This document shows, in pieces, positions 36,723 through 44,613 of a stretch of DNA of 64,000 nucleotides. A model generated the notes under the pieces. That model searched no databases. It was not told the origin of the DNA and saw only the letters and a program-made list of their open reading frames with translations. This DNA is from Clostridium sp. MB40-C1. GTDB lineage: Bacteria > Bacillota > Clostridia > Clostridiales > Clostridiaceae. The DNA lies in NCBI RefSeq assembly GCF_030913655.1, contig NZ_CP133189.1, positions 806,001 to 870,000 of the forward strand, given 5' to 3'. The translations under genes and the position numbers were made by a program. The first letter of the stretch is position 1. Every line of letters begins with the position of its first letter.

Positions 36723-37126
36723 TGATTTTTACTCTTCTAAGTTTAGTGTTAATTATAAGTTGCTTATTTTATATGTTAAATATTGAATCAATAAAAACAA
36801 GCCGTATAAAAGATTGTATTAAATATGAATTAGGAGAGAATGAATATGAAAAGCATAGAGAATATTTATTATCCAGACTTAAAGCATACTTAGTGAATGA
36901 GTTAAGTGATATTGATGAAGAATGTTTACATAACTTATTAATTAATAAAGAAAATGAAGTTATAAAATATGAAAAGTCTTATGTGAAATATGATAGGGAG
37001 AAGAAGATAGTTATTCTTTTTATATATCAAAATACTTATAAAACATATAGAAGAGAATATTATGAAGTGGAATTAAATAAAGAGGGCACAAAACAGATAG
37101 TCTTTAAGTATCTAAAAACAGATTAA
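36686..37126 (+). CDS. Prepilin-like protein, PilX/GspK-like
   Basis: 146 aa. The N-terminus MYRNKRKKKG|FIMIFTLLSLVLIISCLFYM is a prepilin-like leader and helix, but residue +5 is Phe instead of Glu. That is seen in tip pseudopilins of the GspK/PilX type. Choosing ATG 36686 rather than the ATG overlapping the previous stop keeps the basic leader and cleavage site. The body is short and charged. Confidence 0.7.
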   Translation: MYRNKRKKKGFIMIFTLLSLVLIISCLFYMLNIESIKTSRIKDCIKYELGENEYEKHREYLLSRLKAYLVNELSDIDEECLHNLLINKENEVIKYEKSYVKYDREKKIVILFIYQNTYKTYRREYYEVELNKEGTKQIVFKYLKTD

Positions 37127-37234
37127 AGCAATTTAAAAAAACATCCTAAGTAGGTTGTATTAAGTAATTATAAAAATTAGCATTAATAAGTGATAAAGTA
37201 CTACTAACTTTATTTTATATAGGGAGGGAGATAA

Positions 37235-38035
37235 ATGTTACGGAAAAATTTGTTTTTAAACATACGTGGAAATAATGTGATGAATGTTAGATGTGAAAAG
37301 TTAGATAAGAAGAATTATATTCCCTATGAGGAAGATAAAAGGAATCATGAACCCTATATACAAAGAGATATTATAAAAAACTTTGAAGAATTAAAAATTA
37401 AAGTTAAAAACAGAAAGCTATATATTATGTTAGAGGGGGAAGAGATTCATGTTAAGCTATTGAAACTTCCAAAAGTTTATAATGAAAAGTTGGAGAACAT
37501 GATTGAAAATGAGATGATATATTTATATGGAACAAAGGCTAATGAAATATATTATGACTATAGTGTACTTAAAGAGAATAAAAATGATTTAGATGTACTT
37601 GTGTTTTGTGTAAACTGTGAATTATTAAGTAATATGAAAAGCTATAATAAATTTAAAAATAGTATAAAAAGAGTAAGTTTAGTACAGATGCATTTTATAG
37701 AATATTTAAAAAGATATATATTAGAAAATAAGTATATCTTGATTTTAGAATATTATAATAATATATATTTTACTGCTATATATAAGGATAAAATCATAGC
37801 TAATAAGGTTGTTAAAAGTAGTGAGAATGATTATGATAGCTTAGTTAATGGTGTGAATTTTATTAAAGACAGAATATCAATTATAAATGTTAAAATAGAT
37901 AATATATATACATGTAATATAAATAATTATAGATTCAACCAATATTTAAGCGAAATAAAAGATGTTAAATATAAAAATCTAGGTGAGTTAAAAGAAAACA
38001 GAGTAATAGAATGCTTTGTTAAGGACAGGAGGTAA
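37235..38035 (+). CDS. PilM-like actin-fold protein (divergent)
   Basis: 266 aa. The LYIMLEGEEIHVKLLKLPKV and NMIENEMIYLYGTKANEIYYDYSVLKE blocks match the pattern of PilM/GspL cytoplasmic domains (strand, then KLP, then a helix). It is shorter than Thermus or Pseudomonas PilM, and I cannot find intact ATP-binding phosphate loops. The assignment rests on this and on the following PilN- and PilO-like genes. RBS AGGGAGGGAG. A 108-bp gap separates it from the pilin genes. Confidence 0.65.
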   Translation: MLRKNLFLNIRGNNVMNVRCEKLDKKNYIPYEEDKRNHEPYIQRDIIKNFEELKIKVKNRKLYIMLEGEEIHVKLLKLPKVYNEKLENMIENEMIYLYGTKANEIYYDYSVLKENKNDLDVLVFCVNCELLSNMKSYNKFKNSIKRVSLVQMHFIEYLKRYILENKYILILEYYNNIYFTAIYKDKIIANKVVKSSENDYDSLVNGVNFIKDRISIINVKIDNIYTCNINNYRFNQYLSEIKDVKYKNLGELKENRVIECFVKDRR

Positions 38036-38037
38036 TT

Positions 38038-38499
38038 ATGAAAAATTATAATTTTTTACCTCTGTGGTATAGAAAAAAAGTTAGAAGAAATAAGAAGTTA
38101 AAACTTAGAATGGTAATTTATATTTTACTAATTATGATTCTAGGATCAGGAATAAACACTCTCATGAATTTTAAAAATGTTAGAAATTTAGATAAGGAAT
38201 TACAGTTTTATTCTGAAAGAGAAAAGATAGAAAATAAAGATAATAAAACTCCTAAACAAGAAGTATCGATAAATTCTTTAAAGAAAATAACTCCTTATAT
38301 TAAGGATAAGTCAAATTTAAATTTGAGTAATATTACAATAGAAAATAAAAGAGTATTTATTAAAGGACATAATTCTACGGAAAAGAGTGCAAAAGAATTT
38401 ATTCAAAAAATTGAAAAGGATAATAAATTTAAAATTAAAGATTTAAGCTATGTAAAAGAAAAAGATAAAATAAATCTAGAAGTTTGTTTAGAGGGATAG
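38038..38499 (+). CDS. PilN-like bitopic membrane protein
   Basis: 153 aa. The cytoplasmic start KNYNFLPLWYRKK resembles the INLLP-YR motif by which PilN binds PilM. One span (about 27-44) and a periplasm-equivalent coiled and alpha-beta domain (ITIENKRVFIKGHNSTEKSAKEFI) follow. It starts two bases after the PilM-like gene, with AGGAGG inside that gene. Confidence 0.7.
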   Translation: MKNYNFLPLWYRKKVRRNKKLKLRMVIYILLIMILGSGINTLMNFKNVRNLDKELQFYSEREKIENKDNKTPKQEVSINSLKKITPYIKDKSNLNLSNITIENKRVFIKGHNSTEKSAKEFIQKIEKDNKFKIKDLSYVKEKDKINLEVCLEG

Positions 38500-38512
38500 T
38501 TAGAGGTATAAA

Positions 38513-39001
38513 ATGAATAATTTAAAAGCTAAAAATCAGCTGAAGATTGAAGGATTAAGGCCTAATATAAAACTTAAAAGTATAAAGTTACTTAACAATG
38601 TTACGAGTATATTTTTAATAATATTTTTGATGGTTATGTTTGCAATTGTAACTTTTTTCGGATATACACAAAAGAATAATATAAAACTCAAACAACAGGA
38701 AATTCAGCATGTTAAAATGAATAAAATGAAAAGTTCAAATAAAAAATATACCTATAATGATATTATACAGTATATAAGTAATGAAGGAAGTGTAGAAATA
38801 AAAAAAATTAATAAGGAAAATAGAAAAACAAATAAAATGGTAAATATGGAATTAGAATATAAAGGAGATATAGAAAGATTTAATAAATTTTTAGACTCAA
38901 TACATAAAAAAGAAAATTTTCATAGTATTGAAAAAATAAAAATAGATTTAACTGAAGATAACAATATTAGAAGTTTGCTTATTTGTAAATTTTCTATATA
39001 A
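38513..39001 (+). CDS. PilO-like bitopic membrane protein
   Basis: 162 aa. A cytoplasmic head of about 30 residues is followed by a span (about 31-52, VTSIFLIIFLMVMFAIVTFFGY), a coiled coil and an alpha-beta domain with MELEYKGDIERFNKFLDSIHK. That last segment is the typical PilO/GspM ferredoxin-like pattern. It is the last gene of the operon. No prepilin peptidase, PilT or secretin is encoded here; a secretin is not expected in a monoderm. Confidence 0.7.
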   Translation: MNNLKAKNQLKIEGLRPNIKLKSIKLLNNVTSIFLIIFLMVMFAIVTFFGYTQKNNIKLKQQEIQHVKMNKMKSSNKKYTYNDIIQYISNEGSVEIKKINKENRKTNKMVNMELEYKGDIERFNKFLDSIHKKENFHSIEKIKIDLTEDNNIRSLLICKFSI

Positions 39002-39307
39002 TTTTTAAGGCGCACAATAACCTTAAAATATAGTGAAATAGAAATTTTAAGGTATACTTGAAACTTTAAATTGGTAAACTAATAAATATATTTGCAAATA
39101 TTCGCAAGTTTTGATAAAATATCATTGGTTGAAATGGGTATAAGATTATTAAATTGTAAGAAATAAAGCTCATTTGGATTTTGAATAATAAAAATACTCT
39201 AAAATAAATTGACTGTGGTCTATAGATATTTGTAAGTCAAGACTAGTATTAATATGGATTTTAGGGTTATAATAAAAATATAATACTTTTGTGGAGGGAT
39301 ACATAAT
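39002..39307. other. Intergenic region upstream of efp
   Basis: AT-rich. 39006-39065 has AAATTTTAAGG-type pieces (AGAAATTTTAAGG, TTTTAAGGCGC) shared with the core of the GCATAATTG fold-back family, so it is probably a remnant. A promoter for efp must be here (TTGACT at 39209-39214 is one candidate -35), but I cannot fix the -10. Confidence 0.4.
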
Positions 39308-39865
39308 ATGATTTCAGCTGGAGATTTAAGAAAAGGAACTACTTTTGAACTAGATGGACAAGTTTATACTGTACTTGAATTTTTACACGTTAAACCAGGA
39401 AAAGGTGCTGCTTTCGTAAGAACAAAACTTAGAAATGTTATAAATGGTGGGGCTACTGAAACTACTTTTAACCCAAATGCTAAGTTCCAAGAAGCAGTTA
39501 TAGAAAGAAAAGAAATGCAATATTTATATAATGATGGACAATTTTATTACTTCATGGATCAAGAAACATTTGAACAAGTACCATTAGTTTTTGATCAAGT
39601 TGAAGAAGCAATAAAATATCTTAAAGAAAATATGTTTGCAATAATTAAATTTTATAAAGGTGAAGCTTTCTCAGTTGAGGCTCCTAATTTTGTTGAGCTT
39701 CAAATTGTTGAATGTGAACCTGGAGTAAAAGGTAACACTACAACAAACGTTATGAAACCAGCTACACTAGAAACTGGTGCAATTGTTCCAGTACCTTTAT
39801 TTGTAAATGAAGGGGACACTATAAGAGTTGACACAAGAACTGGAGAATACATGGAAAGAGTTTAA
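39308..39865 (+). CDS. efp: Translation elongation factor P
   Basis: 185 aa, full length. EF-P relieves ribosome stalling at polyproline. The modifiable lysine is Lys32 in KPGKGAAF; in B. subtilis this residue carries 5-aminopentanol, in enterobacteria the equivalent is lysylated. OB domains and the C-terminal signature ([19 protein letters not shown]) are present. RBS GGAGGG. The small zinc-ribbon gene follows after 21 nt and may be co-transcribed. Confidence 0.98.
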   Translation: MISAGDLRKGTTFELDGQVYTVLEFLHVKPGKGAAFVRTKLRNVINGGATETTFNPNAKFQEAVIERKEMQYLYNDGQFYYFMDQETFEQVPLVFDQVEEAIKYLKENMFAIIKFYKGEAFSVEAPNFVELQIVECEPGVKGNTTTNVMKPATLETGAIVPVPLFVNEGDTIRVDTRTGEYMERV

Positions 39866-39886
39866 AAGCATTCCAAAGGGAGTGAT

Positions 39887-40279
39887 ATGATGAAATCTCT
39901 TAAGGATAAAGTAGATTCTTTAAAGGAATTCTTAAATCAATTTGAAACTAATGGAGATTCTGCTCAGTTTAATGTGTTGTCTCAAATAAGTGATATACTT
40001 TTGGAGATGACAGAAAGAATAGAAGATATTGAGAATGATCAATCTGAAATGAACGAATATGTAACGGTTTTAGATGAAAATTTAGGCAATATAGAGGATG
40101 AATTATATGGATTCGAAGAAGAAGAAGAAGAATTTAATAGTTATGATTATGTAGATGTACTTTGTGAAAAATGTAATGAAGTATTGGCTATTGAGAAAAG
40201 TTTAGTACATAGTGATAGTGAAATAATATGCCCTAATTGTCGTAATTTAATTGATCTAAAAACAATAAAAAACAATTAA
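39887..40279 (+). CDS. Small coiled-coil / zinc-ribbon protein (CD1247-like)
   Basis: 130 aa. Residues 1-85 form an acidic coiled coil (SQISDILLEMTERIEDIENDQSE) with a Glu-rich linker (EEEEEE). The end is a zinc ribbon, LCEKCNEVLAIE...IICPNCRNLI, with CxxC pairs about 93-96 and 117-120. Similar clostridial proteins next to efp are annotated by their CD1247 N-terminal domain; function is unknown. ATG 39887 or the adjacent ATG 39890 could be the start (AAAGGGAG upstream). Confidence 0.8.
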   Translation: MMKSLKDKVDSLKEFLNQFETNGDSAQFNVLSQISDILLEMTERIEDIENDQSEMNEYVTVLDENLGNIEDELYGFEEEEEEFNSYDYVDVLCEKCNEVLAIEKSLVHSDSEIICPNCRNLIDLKTIKNN

Positions 40280-40339
40280 TAATTAGTAATAAAGAGCATA
40301 TAGATAATTAAGTCTGTATGCTTTTATCATATTGACTAG

Positions 40340-40379
40340 GTTGTCCATAATTTATATTTGATTATAAATTATGGACAAC
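40340..40379. repeat. CCATAATTTAT hairpin, upstream copy
   Basis: GTTGTCCATAATTTATA / TATAAATTATGGACAAC stem with a 6-nt loop and no T-run on the plus strand. It resembles the hairpin at 40902-40940 on the other side of the small membrane protein gene. 40391-40446 (TTGAGGAAAC...AATTATGCAATTTTATC) is a shrunken copy of the GCATAATTG fold-back. The rest up to 40598 is plain AT-rich DNA. Confidence 0.65.
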
Positions 40380-40598
40380 TTAATTCTTAATTGAGGAAAC
40401 TTACATGTAGCTATGCAGTTTTGGAATTATGCAATTTTATCAATTGAAAATATATTTACTATAGTTTGAAAATTAATTAGATTAATGTATAATGATTGTT
40501 GTAATACTTGGTTATGTTTTTGTCAATTGTCGATTTAGTGTAATTTCAAAAATAATATTTTTCAAAACAGATTTTAACTTAAGATTGGAGATGAATTC

Positions 40599-40886
40599 AT
40601 GAGTACAGCATTTAGAGGTGTATTGATAGTACTAGGGATTTTGCAAATAATACTGGGATTTAAGATGGAAGTTCTTACGAAGAAAAAATATCAAGGAGTT
40701 AAAGTTAGAAATATGGAAGCGTTAATAAAGTGGGAAAAGGTAACAACTATATTAATGGGTATTGCTATATTACTTTTTGCAACTCTAGATTTTTCGGGAA
40801 CATATCAAAAATATAGTACGGCTTTTATAAGTGGAATTGTAGTGTTAATGGTTGTTACGCATTTTGGAAGAAAAAAGTTTATATAA
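40599..40886 (+). CDS. Small membrane protein, three predicted spans
   Basis: 95 aa with hydrophobic segments at about 5-20, 49-65 and 73-90, and a short basic cytoplasmic loop (EVLTKKKYQGVKVRNMEALIKWEK). I do not recognise a named family; the general look is that of the small DUF3784-type proteins of Firmicutes, which is only a suggestion. RBS GGAGATG. It stands alone between two related hairpins, the second of which can act as terminator. Confidence 0.75.
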   Translation: MSTAFRGVLIVLGILQIILGFKMEVLTKKKYQGVKVRNMEALIKWEKVTTILMGIAILLFATLDFSGTYQKYSTAFISGIVVLMVVTHFGRKKFI

Positions 40887-40901
40887 ACAAACTTTTGGTG
40901 A

Positions 40902-40940
40902 TTGCCCCATAATTTATTTTATAAATAAATTATGGGGCAA
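40902..40940 (+). terminator. Terminator-like hairpin, CCATAATTTAT type
   Basis: TTGCCCCATAATTTATT / AATAAATTATGGGGCAA, a 17-bp stem with a short loop, followed by TTTAAATT. It is similar in sequence to the hairpin at 40340-40379. Confidence 0.65.
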
Positions 40941-40974
40941 TTTAAATTATAAATTAAAATTTTTCATAAAAAAC

Positions 40975-41003
40975 TTGTATTATCATACAAATTTTATTAT
41001 AAT
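40975..41003 (+). promoter_or_regulatory. Promoter for the glycine riboswitch transcript
   Basis: TTGTAT (40975-40980), 17 nt, TATAAT (40998-41003). Confidence 0.7.
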
Positions 41004-41144
41004 AGTAGACAAAATCATAAAAACTTAAGAGATTGTTTTAATGAAATGTTGATTTAAAATTTTCTTTTATTAGTAACAAGGTTATGTTTTTAATTATAAT
41101 ATGAGCAATGAATAATTATTAAAACATAGCTAAAAAACTTAAAA

Positions 41145-41340
41145 GCGTTCGGATGAAGGTAATAGGAGAGTGATGTTTTATACATCCACCGAAGAAGTCA
41201 ATCTTTCAGGTGCCTATGTGTTAGGTAAGGACTGTTACTGGACGAGCCTCTGGAGAGATCCAATTTTATATTGGACACCGAAGGAGCAAGGTGGTAATTA
41301 TTTACCATTGAAACTCTCAGGTAAAAGGACAGAGGATGGG
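41145..41340 (+). ncRNA. Tandem glycine riboswitch (gcvT type)
   Basis: Two aptamers in series. The first has TAGGAGAGTG, CCACCGAAGAAG and CTTTCAGGTGCC...GGTAAGGACTG. The second has TCTGGAGAGA, CACCGAAGGAGCAAGG and AACTCTCAGGTAAAAGGACAGAGG. These are the diagnostic conserved blocks of the glycine riboswitch. It lies directly upstream of an AgcS-type symporter. An apparent 61-codon ORF through it is not a gene. After the aptamers, ATCCTCCTCC (41361-41370) can pair with the symporter SD AGGAGGAT (41399-41406), suggesting control of translation. Confidence 0.95.
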
Positions 41341-41413
41341 ATTATTTTTCAATAATTCATATCCTCCTCCGTTACTAAAAATTTACACATCAAATTTTAG
41401 GAGGATGATTAAC

Positions 41414-42805
41414 ATGTCAAATTTATTAGGAATTTTCAAAACTATCGACAATTGGCTTTGGGGCCCACCACTACTAATTCTGTTAGTAGGTACAGGATTA
41501 TATTTAACTATAAGACTTGGTGTTTTACAAATCTTTAAACTTCCATTGGCACTAAAATATTTGTTTGCAAAAGAAGATGGTGAGGATTTAGAAGGTGACG
41601 TAACTAGTTTTGCTGCCTTATGTACTGCACTGTCTGCTACTATTGGTACTGGTAATATAGTTGGAGTTGCTACTGCTATAAAAGCAGGAGGTCCTGGAGC
41701 TATTCTTTGGATGTGGATTGCAGCTTTCTTTGGTATGGCAACTAAGTATTCAGAAGGTTTATTAGCAGTTAAATATAGAACTGTTGATGAAAACGGACAA
41801 ATGTCTGGTGGACCTATGTATTATATTGAAAAAGGACTTGGAAATAAGTTCTTAGCTAAAATGTTTGCTATTTTTGGAATAGGGGTTGCTTTCTTTGGTA
41901 TAGGTACGTTTCCACAGGTAAATGCAATTATAGATGCTGTTAATATTTCTTTTAGTGTACCTAAGGTAATGACAGCAGTAATACTTACTATTCTTGTAAC
42001 ATTAGTAACTCTTGGCGGAATAAAAAGTATTTCAAAAGTATCAGAAGCAATAGTTCCTTTTATGGCTATATTTTATGTAGTTGCATGTATGAGTATTTTA
42101 ATTATAAACGCTTCATTGATTCCAGATACAATAAGCTTAATAATTAAAAGTGCATTTACTCCAACAGCAGCTGCAGGTGGATTTTTAGGAGCAACTGTTA
42201 AACAAGCTATTCAAAATGGTATAGCAAGAGGTGTTTTCTCTAATGAATCAGGACTTGGAAGTGCACCTATAGCATCAGCAGCAGCAAAAACAAAGTCTTG
42301 CGTACGTCAAGGATTAATATCTATGACAGGTACTTTTTTTGATACTATAGTAATATGTACAATGACAGGTCTTACTTTAGTATTAACAGGAGCTTGGAGT
42401 GGAGAGTTAGCAGGAGCATCTATGACAACAGAGGCTTTTAGAAAAGGACTTTTAATTCCAGGAATAGGAGAAAAAGTAGTAACAATAGGACTTCTTTTCT
42501 TTGCTTTTACAACTATACTAGGATGGAATTATTATGGCGAAAGATGTACAGAATATTTGTTTGGAATTAAAGGAATTAAACCTTATAAAATTATATTTAT
42601 ACTTTTAATTGCATCTGGAGCATTCTTAAAATTAGATTTAATTTGGGTAATTGCTGATATAGTTAATGGACTTATGGCAATTCCTAACTTAATTGCTTTA
42701 ATTGGATTGAGTGGGGTTGTTGTATATGAGACAAAAGCTTATTTTAAAGAATTAAAAGAAGAAAAACAGAGCAAGGAAGATAGTAAAGTAATAAATGAAG
42801 CCTAA
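41414..42805 (+). CDS. Sodium:alanine/glycine symporter (AgcS family)
   Basis: 463 aa with about eleven spans. AgcS transporters take up alanine or glycine with Na+. Signatures: TALSATIGTGNIVGVATAI near residues 50-70, GGPMYYIEKGLG, QNGIARGVFSNESGLGSAPIASAAAKT, and GWNYYGERCTEYLFG. The glycine riboswitch upstream makes glycine the likely substrate. Because glycine riboswitches usually turn genes on, it may work in glycine-rich conditions in uptake or exchange. The start is ATG 41414 behind AGGAGGAT. Confidence 0.95.
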   Translation: MSNLLGIFKTIDNWLWGPPLLILLVGTGLYLTIRLGVLQIFKLPLALKYLFAKEDGEDLEGDVTSFAALCTALSATIGTGNIVGVATAIKAGGPGAILWMWIAAFFGMATKYSEGLLAVKYRTVDENGQMSGGPMYYIEKGLGNKFLAKMFAIFGIGVAFFGIGTFPQVNAIIDAVNISFSVPKVMTAVILTILVTLVTLGGIKSISKVSEAIVPFMAIFYVVACMSILIINASLIPDTISLIIKSAFTPTAAAGGFLGATVKQAIQNGIARGVFSNESGLGSAPIASAAAKTKSCVRQGLISMTGTFFDTIVICTMTGLTLVLTGAWSGELAGASMTTEAFRKGLLIPGIGEKVVTIGLLFFAFTTILGWNYYGERCTEYLFGIKGIKPYKIIFILLIASGAFLKLDLIWVIADIVNGLMAIPNLIALIGLSGVVVYETKAYFKELKEEKQSKEDSKVINEA

Positions 42806-42850
42806 AACTTTTTATGTAATTAAATGATTAAGTTTTAGATATTTATTAAA

Positions 42851-43032
42851 TGAGGAAATTGCATAATTCAAAAATAGTGTAGCTCCATGCAAGTTTTATT
42901 GTTCTCTGCTTCGAAAATTTCTCTTTTTAGGTTAGAATAAGCTCAAAAGGTAGTGAAAGAGAAATTTTAAGGCGCTGTTCACACTAAAACTTGCATTTAG
43001 CATTTATAACTAGTAATTATGCAAATTACTCA
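42851..43032. repeat. GCATAATTG fold-back repeat, full copy
   Basis: About 180 bp. The left end TGAGGAAATTGCATAATT matches the inverted right end AATTATGCAAATTACTCA. The core carries CCATGCAAGTTTTATTG, CTTCGAAAATTTCTCTT, AGAGAAATTTTAAGGCGCTG and AAAACTTGCAT. Near-identical full copies lie at 47660-47843 and 62611-62790, with an interrupted copy at 57711-58017. Confidence 0.85.
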
Positions 43033-43033
43033 A

Positions 43034-43107
43034 TGAGGAAATTGCATAATTGAAAAATATATAACTTGTATTCCATATTTTCAATTTGTAATTATGCAAT
43101 TTTCTTA
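43034..43107. repeat. GCATAATTG fold-back repeat, ends only
   Basis: 74-bp minimal copy made of the two terminal inverted arms (TGAGGAAATTGCATAATTG and CAATTTGTAATTATGCAATT) without the core. It directly follows the full copy. Confidence 0.8.
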
Positions 43108-43217
43108 ATCAATAATTGATTAAAATATAGCTTAAGTTTTTATAGAGGTTGTTTATTATTTGATCAGTAATACTATTATTATATAAGAGTAATAAATTAA
43201 ATAAAGATATCCAAAAG

Positions 43218-43261
43218 TACGGTGATGATATTTAACACGAATATTATCACCGTATTTTTTA
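43218..43261 (+). terminator. Rho-independent terminator upstream of the pur promoter
   Basis: TACGGTGATGATATT / AATATTATCACCGTA with a 7-nt loop and six T residues. It stops transcription coming from the symporter side before the purE promoter. Confidence 0.85.
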
Positions 43262-43265
43262 TAGT

Positions 43266-43289
43266 ATTGTTCGTTTTTATACGAATGAT
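43266..43289. promoter_or_regulatory. Possible PurR-type operator
   Basis: Inverted repeat ATTGTTCG - 8 nt - CGAATGAT, 25 bp upstream of the purE -35. It contains the TTCG/CGAA cores of Gram-positive PurBoxes. Inference only. Confidence 0.35.
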
Positions 43290-43313
43290 ATTATAAAATT
43301 ATTACATATTGTA

Positions 43314-43342
43314 TTGACTTTTTTAAAATGCACTGTTAATAT
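43314..43342 (+). promoter_or_regulatory. Sigma-A promoter of the pur operon
   Basis: TTGACT (43314-43319), 17 nt, TAATAT (43337-43342), 67 nt before the purE ATG. Confidence 0.8.
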
Positions 43343-43409
43343 TAAATTGTATCAAGTATGAATTTTCGGAAAACAGATTTTAAACTAGAAGTCAAGGAGG
43401 AAAATATAG

Positions 43410-43889
43410 ATGAAGGTAGCTATAATTTTTGGAAGTAAATCTGACTCGAACATTATGAAGAAAGCAGCAGAGTGTTTAAAAGAATTTAATGTAGAATATA
43501 AAGCTTTTATATTATCTGCTCATAGGGTTCCAGAAAAACTATCAGAGGTTATCAATAACATTGAAGAAGAAGATTTTGAGTGTATCATAGCTGGAGCAGG
43601 ACTTGCTGCTCATCTTCCAGGAGTAATTGCTTCACAAACCATCTTACCGGTTATAGGAGTACCAATCGATGCAGCATTAAATGGAACAGATTCACTACTA
43701 TCTATGGTTCAAATGCCAAAACCTATTCCTGTTGCAGTTGTAGGAATTAATAATGCATATAATGCGGGAATTCTTGCTACTGAAATTTTATCCTTAAAAT
43801 ATCCAGAACTTAAAGAAAAGTTAATTAATTATAGAAAACAAATGAAAGAAAAATTTATAAATGAAAATGGTGAAGGAGTGGAGTTATAA
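43410..43889 (+). CDS. purE: 5-(carboxyamino)imidazole ribonucleotide mutase
   Basis: 159 aa class I PurE. It rearranges N5-CAIR to CAIR in purine synthesis. Signatures: IFGSKSDSNIMKKAAE, SAHRVPEKL, GAGLAAHLPGVIAS, GVPIDAALNGTDSLLSMVQMP. Class I enzymes need PurK, but no purK is in the operon. Either purK lies elsewhere or high CO2 drives direct carboxylation. RBS AAGGAGG. It is the first gene of purECFMN, which is tightly packed. Confidence 0.97.
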   Translation: MKVAIIFGSKSDSNIMKKAAECLKEFNVEYKAFILSAHRVPEKLSEVINNIEEEDFECIIAGAGLAAHLPGVIASQTILPVIGVPIDAALNGTDSLLSMVQMPKPIPVAVVGINNAYNAGILATEILSLKYPELKEKLINYRKQMKEKFINENGEGVEL

Positions 43890-44594
43890 ATGAAAATGTT
43901 ATATGAAGGTAAAGCAAAAAAAATATTTGAAGGTGAAGATAAGGATCATGTAATTATTTACTACAAAGATGATGCTACTGCTTTTAATGGCGCTAAAAAA
44001 TCAGAGATAAGTCAAAAAGGAATACTAAATAACAGTATCACATCTATGATTTTTGAAATGCTTCATGAAAAGGGGATTAAAACACATTTTGAGAAAAAAC
44101 TAAGTGATAGAGAGCAGCTTTGCAAGAAAGTTGAAATAGTTCCTCTAGAAGTAATAGTTAGAAATGTAGCTGCTGGAAGTATGGCTAAAAGATTAGGTAT
44201 TGAAGAAGGAAGAGAATTAAATACAACTATATTTGAAATATGTTACAAAAACGATGAATTAGGGGATCCACTTATAAATGATTATCATGCTGTAGCCCTA
44301 GGACTTGCTACTTTTGAAGAGTTAAAAGCAATGTATGATACTACTGCTAAAATAAATGAAATATTAAAAGAGTTTTTTATACAACAAAACATTAGACTTA
44401 TAGATTTTAAGATAGAGTTCGGTAGATTTAATGGAGAAATAATTTTAGCAGATGAAATTTCACCAGATACATGCAGATTCTGGGATGCTACTACTAATGA
44501 AAAGTTAGATAAAGATAGATTTAGAAGAGATTTAGGAAACGTAGAAGAAGCTTATATTGAGATTTTAAAGAGAATTGACAATGCTCAAATCTAA
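43890..44594 (+). CDS. purC: SAICAR synthetase
   Basis: 234 aa, the standard bacterial length. It joins aspartate to CAIR using ATP. Signatures: [60 protein letters not shown]. It starts at the base after the purE stop, with GAAGGAGTGGAG as RBS inside purE. Confidence 0.97.
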   Translation: MKMLYEGKAKKIFEGEDKDHVIIYYKDDATAFNGAKKSEISQKGILNNSITSMIFEMLHEKGIKTHFEKKLSDREQLCKKVEIVPLEVIVRNVAAGSMAKRLGIEEGRELNTTIFEICYKNDELGDPLINDYHAVALGLATFEELKAMYDTTAKINEILKEFFIQQNIRLIDFKIEFGRFNGEIILADEISPDTCRFWDATTNEKLDKDRFRRDLGNVEEAYIEILKRIDNAQI

Positions 44595-44613
44595 TTGCCA
44601 AAGGAGTAATGTT

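Noticed and set aside
41170-41355. A 61-codon open frame upstream of the symporter
   Set aside because: It lies wholly within the conserved glycine riboswitch aptamers, and the sequence constraint is explained by the RNA.
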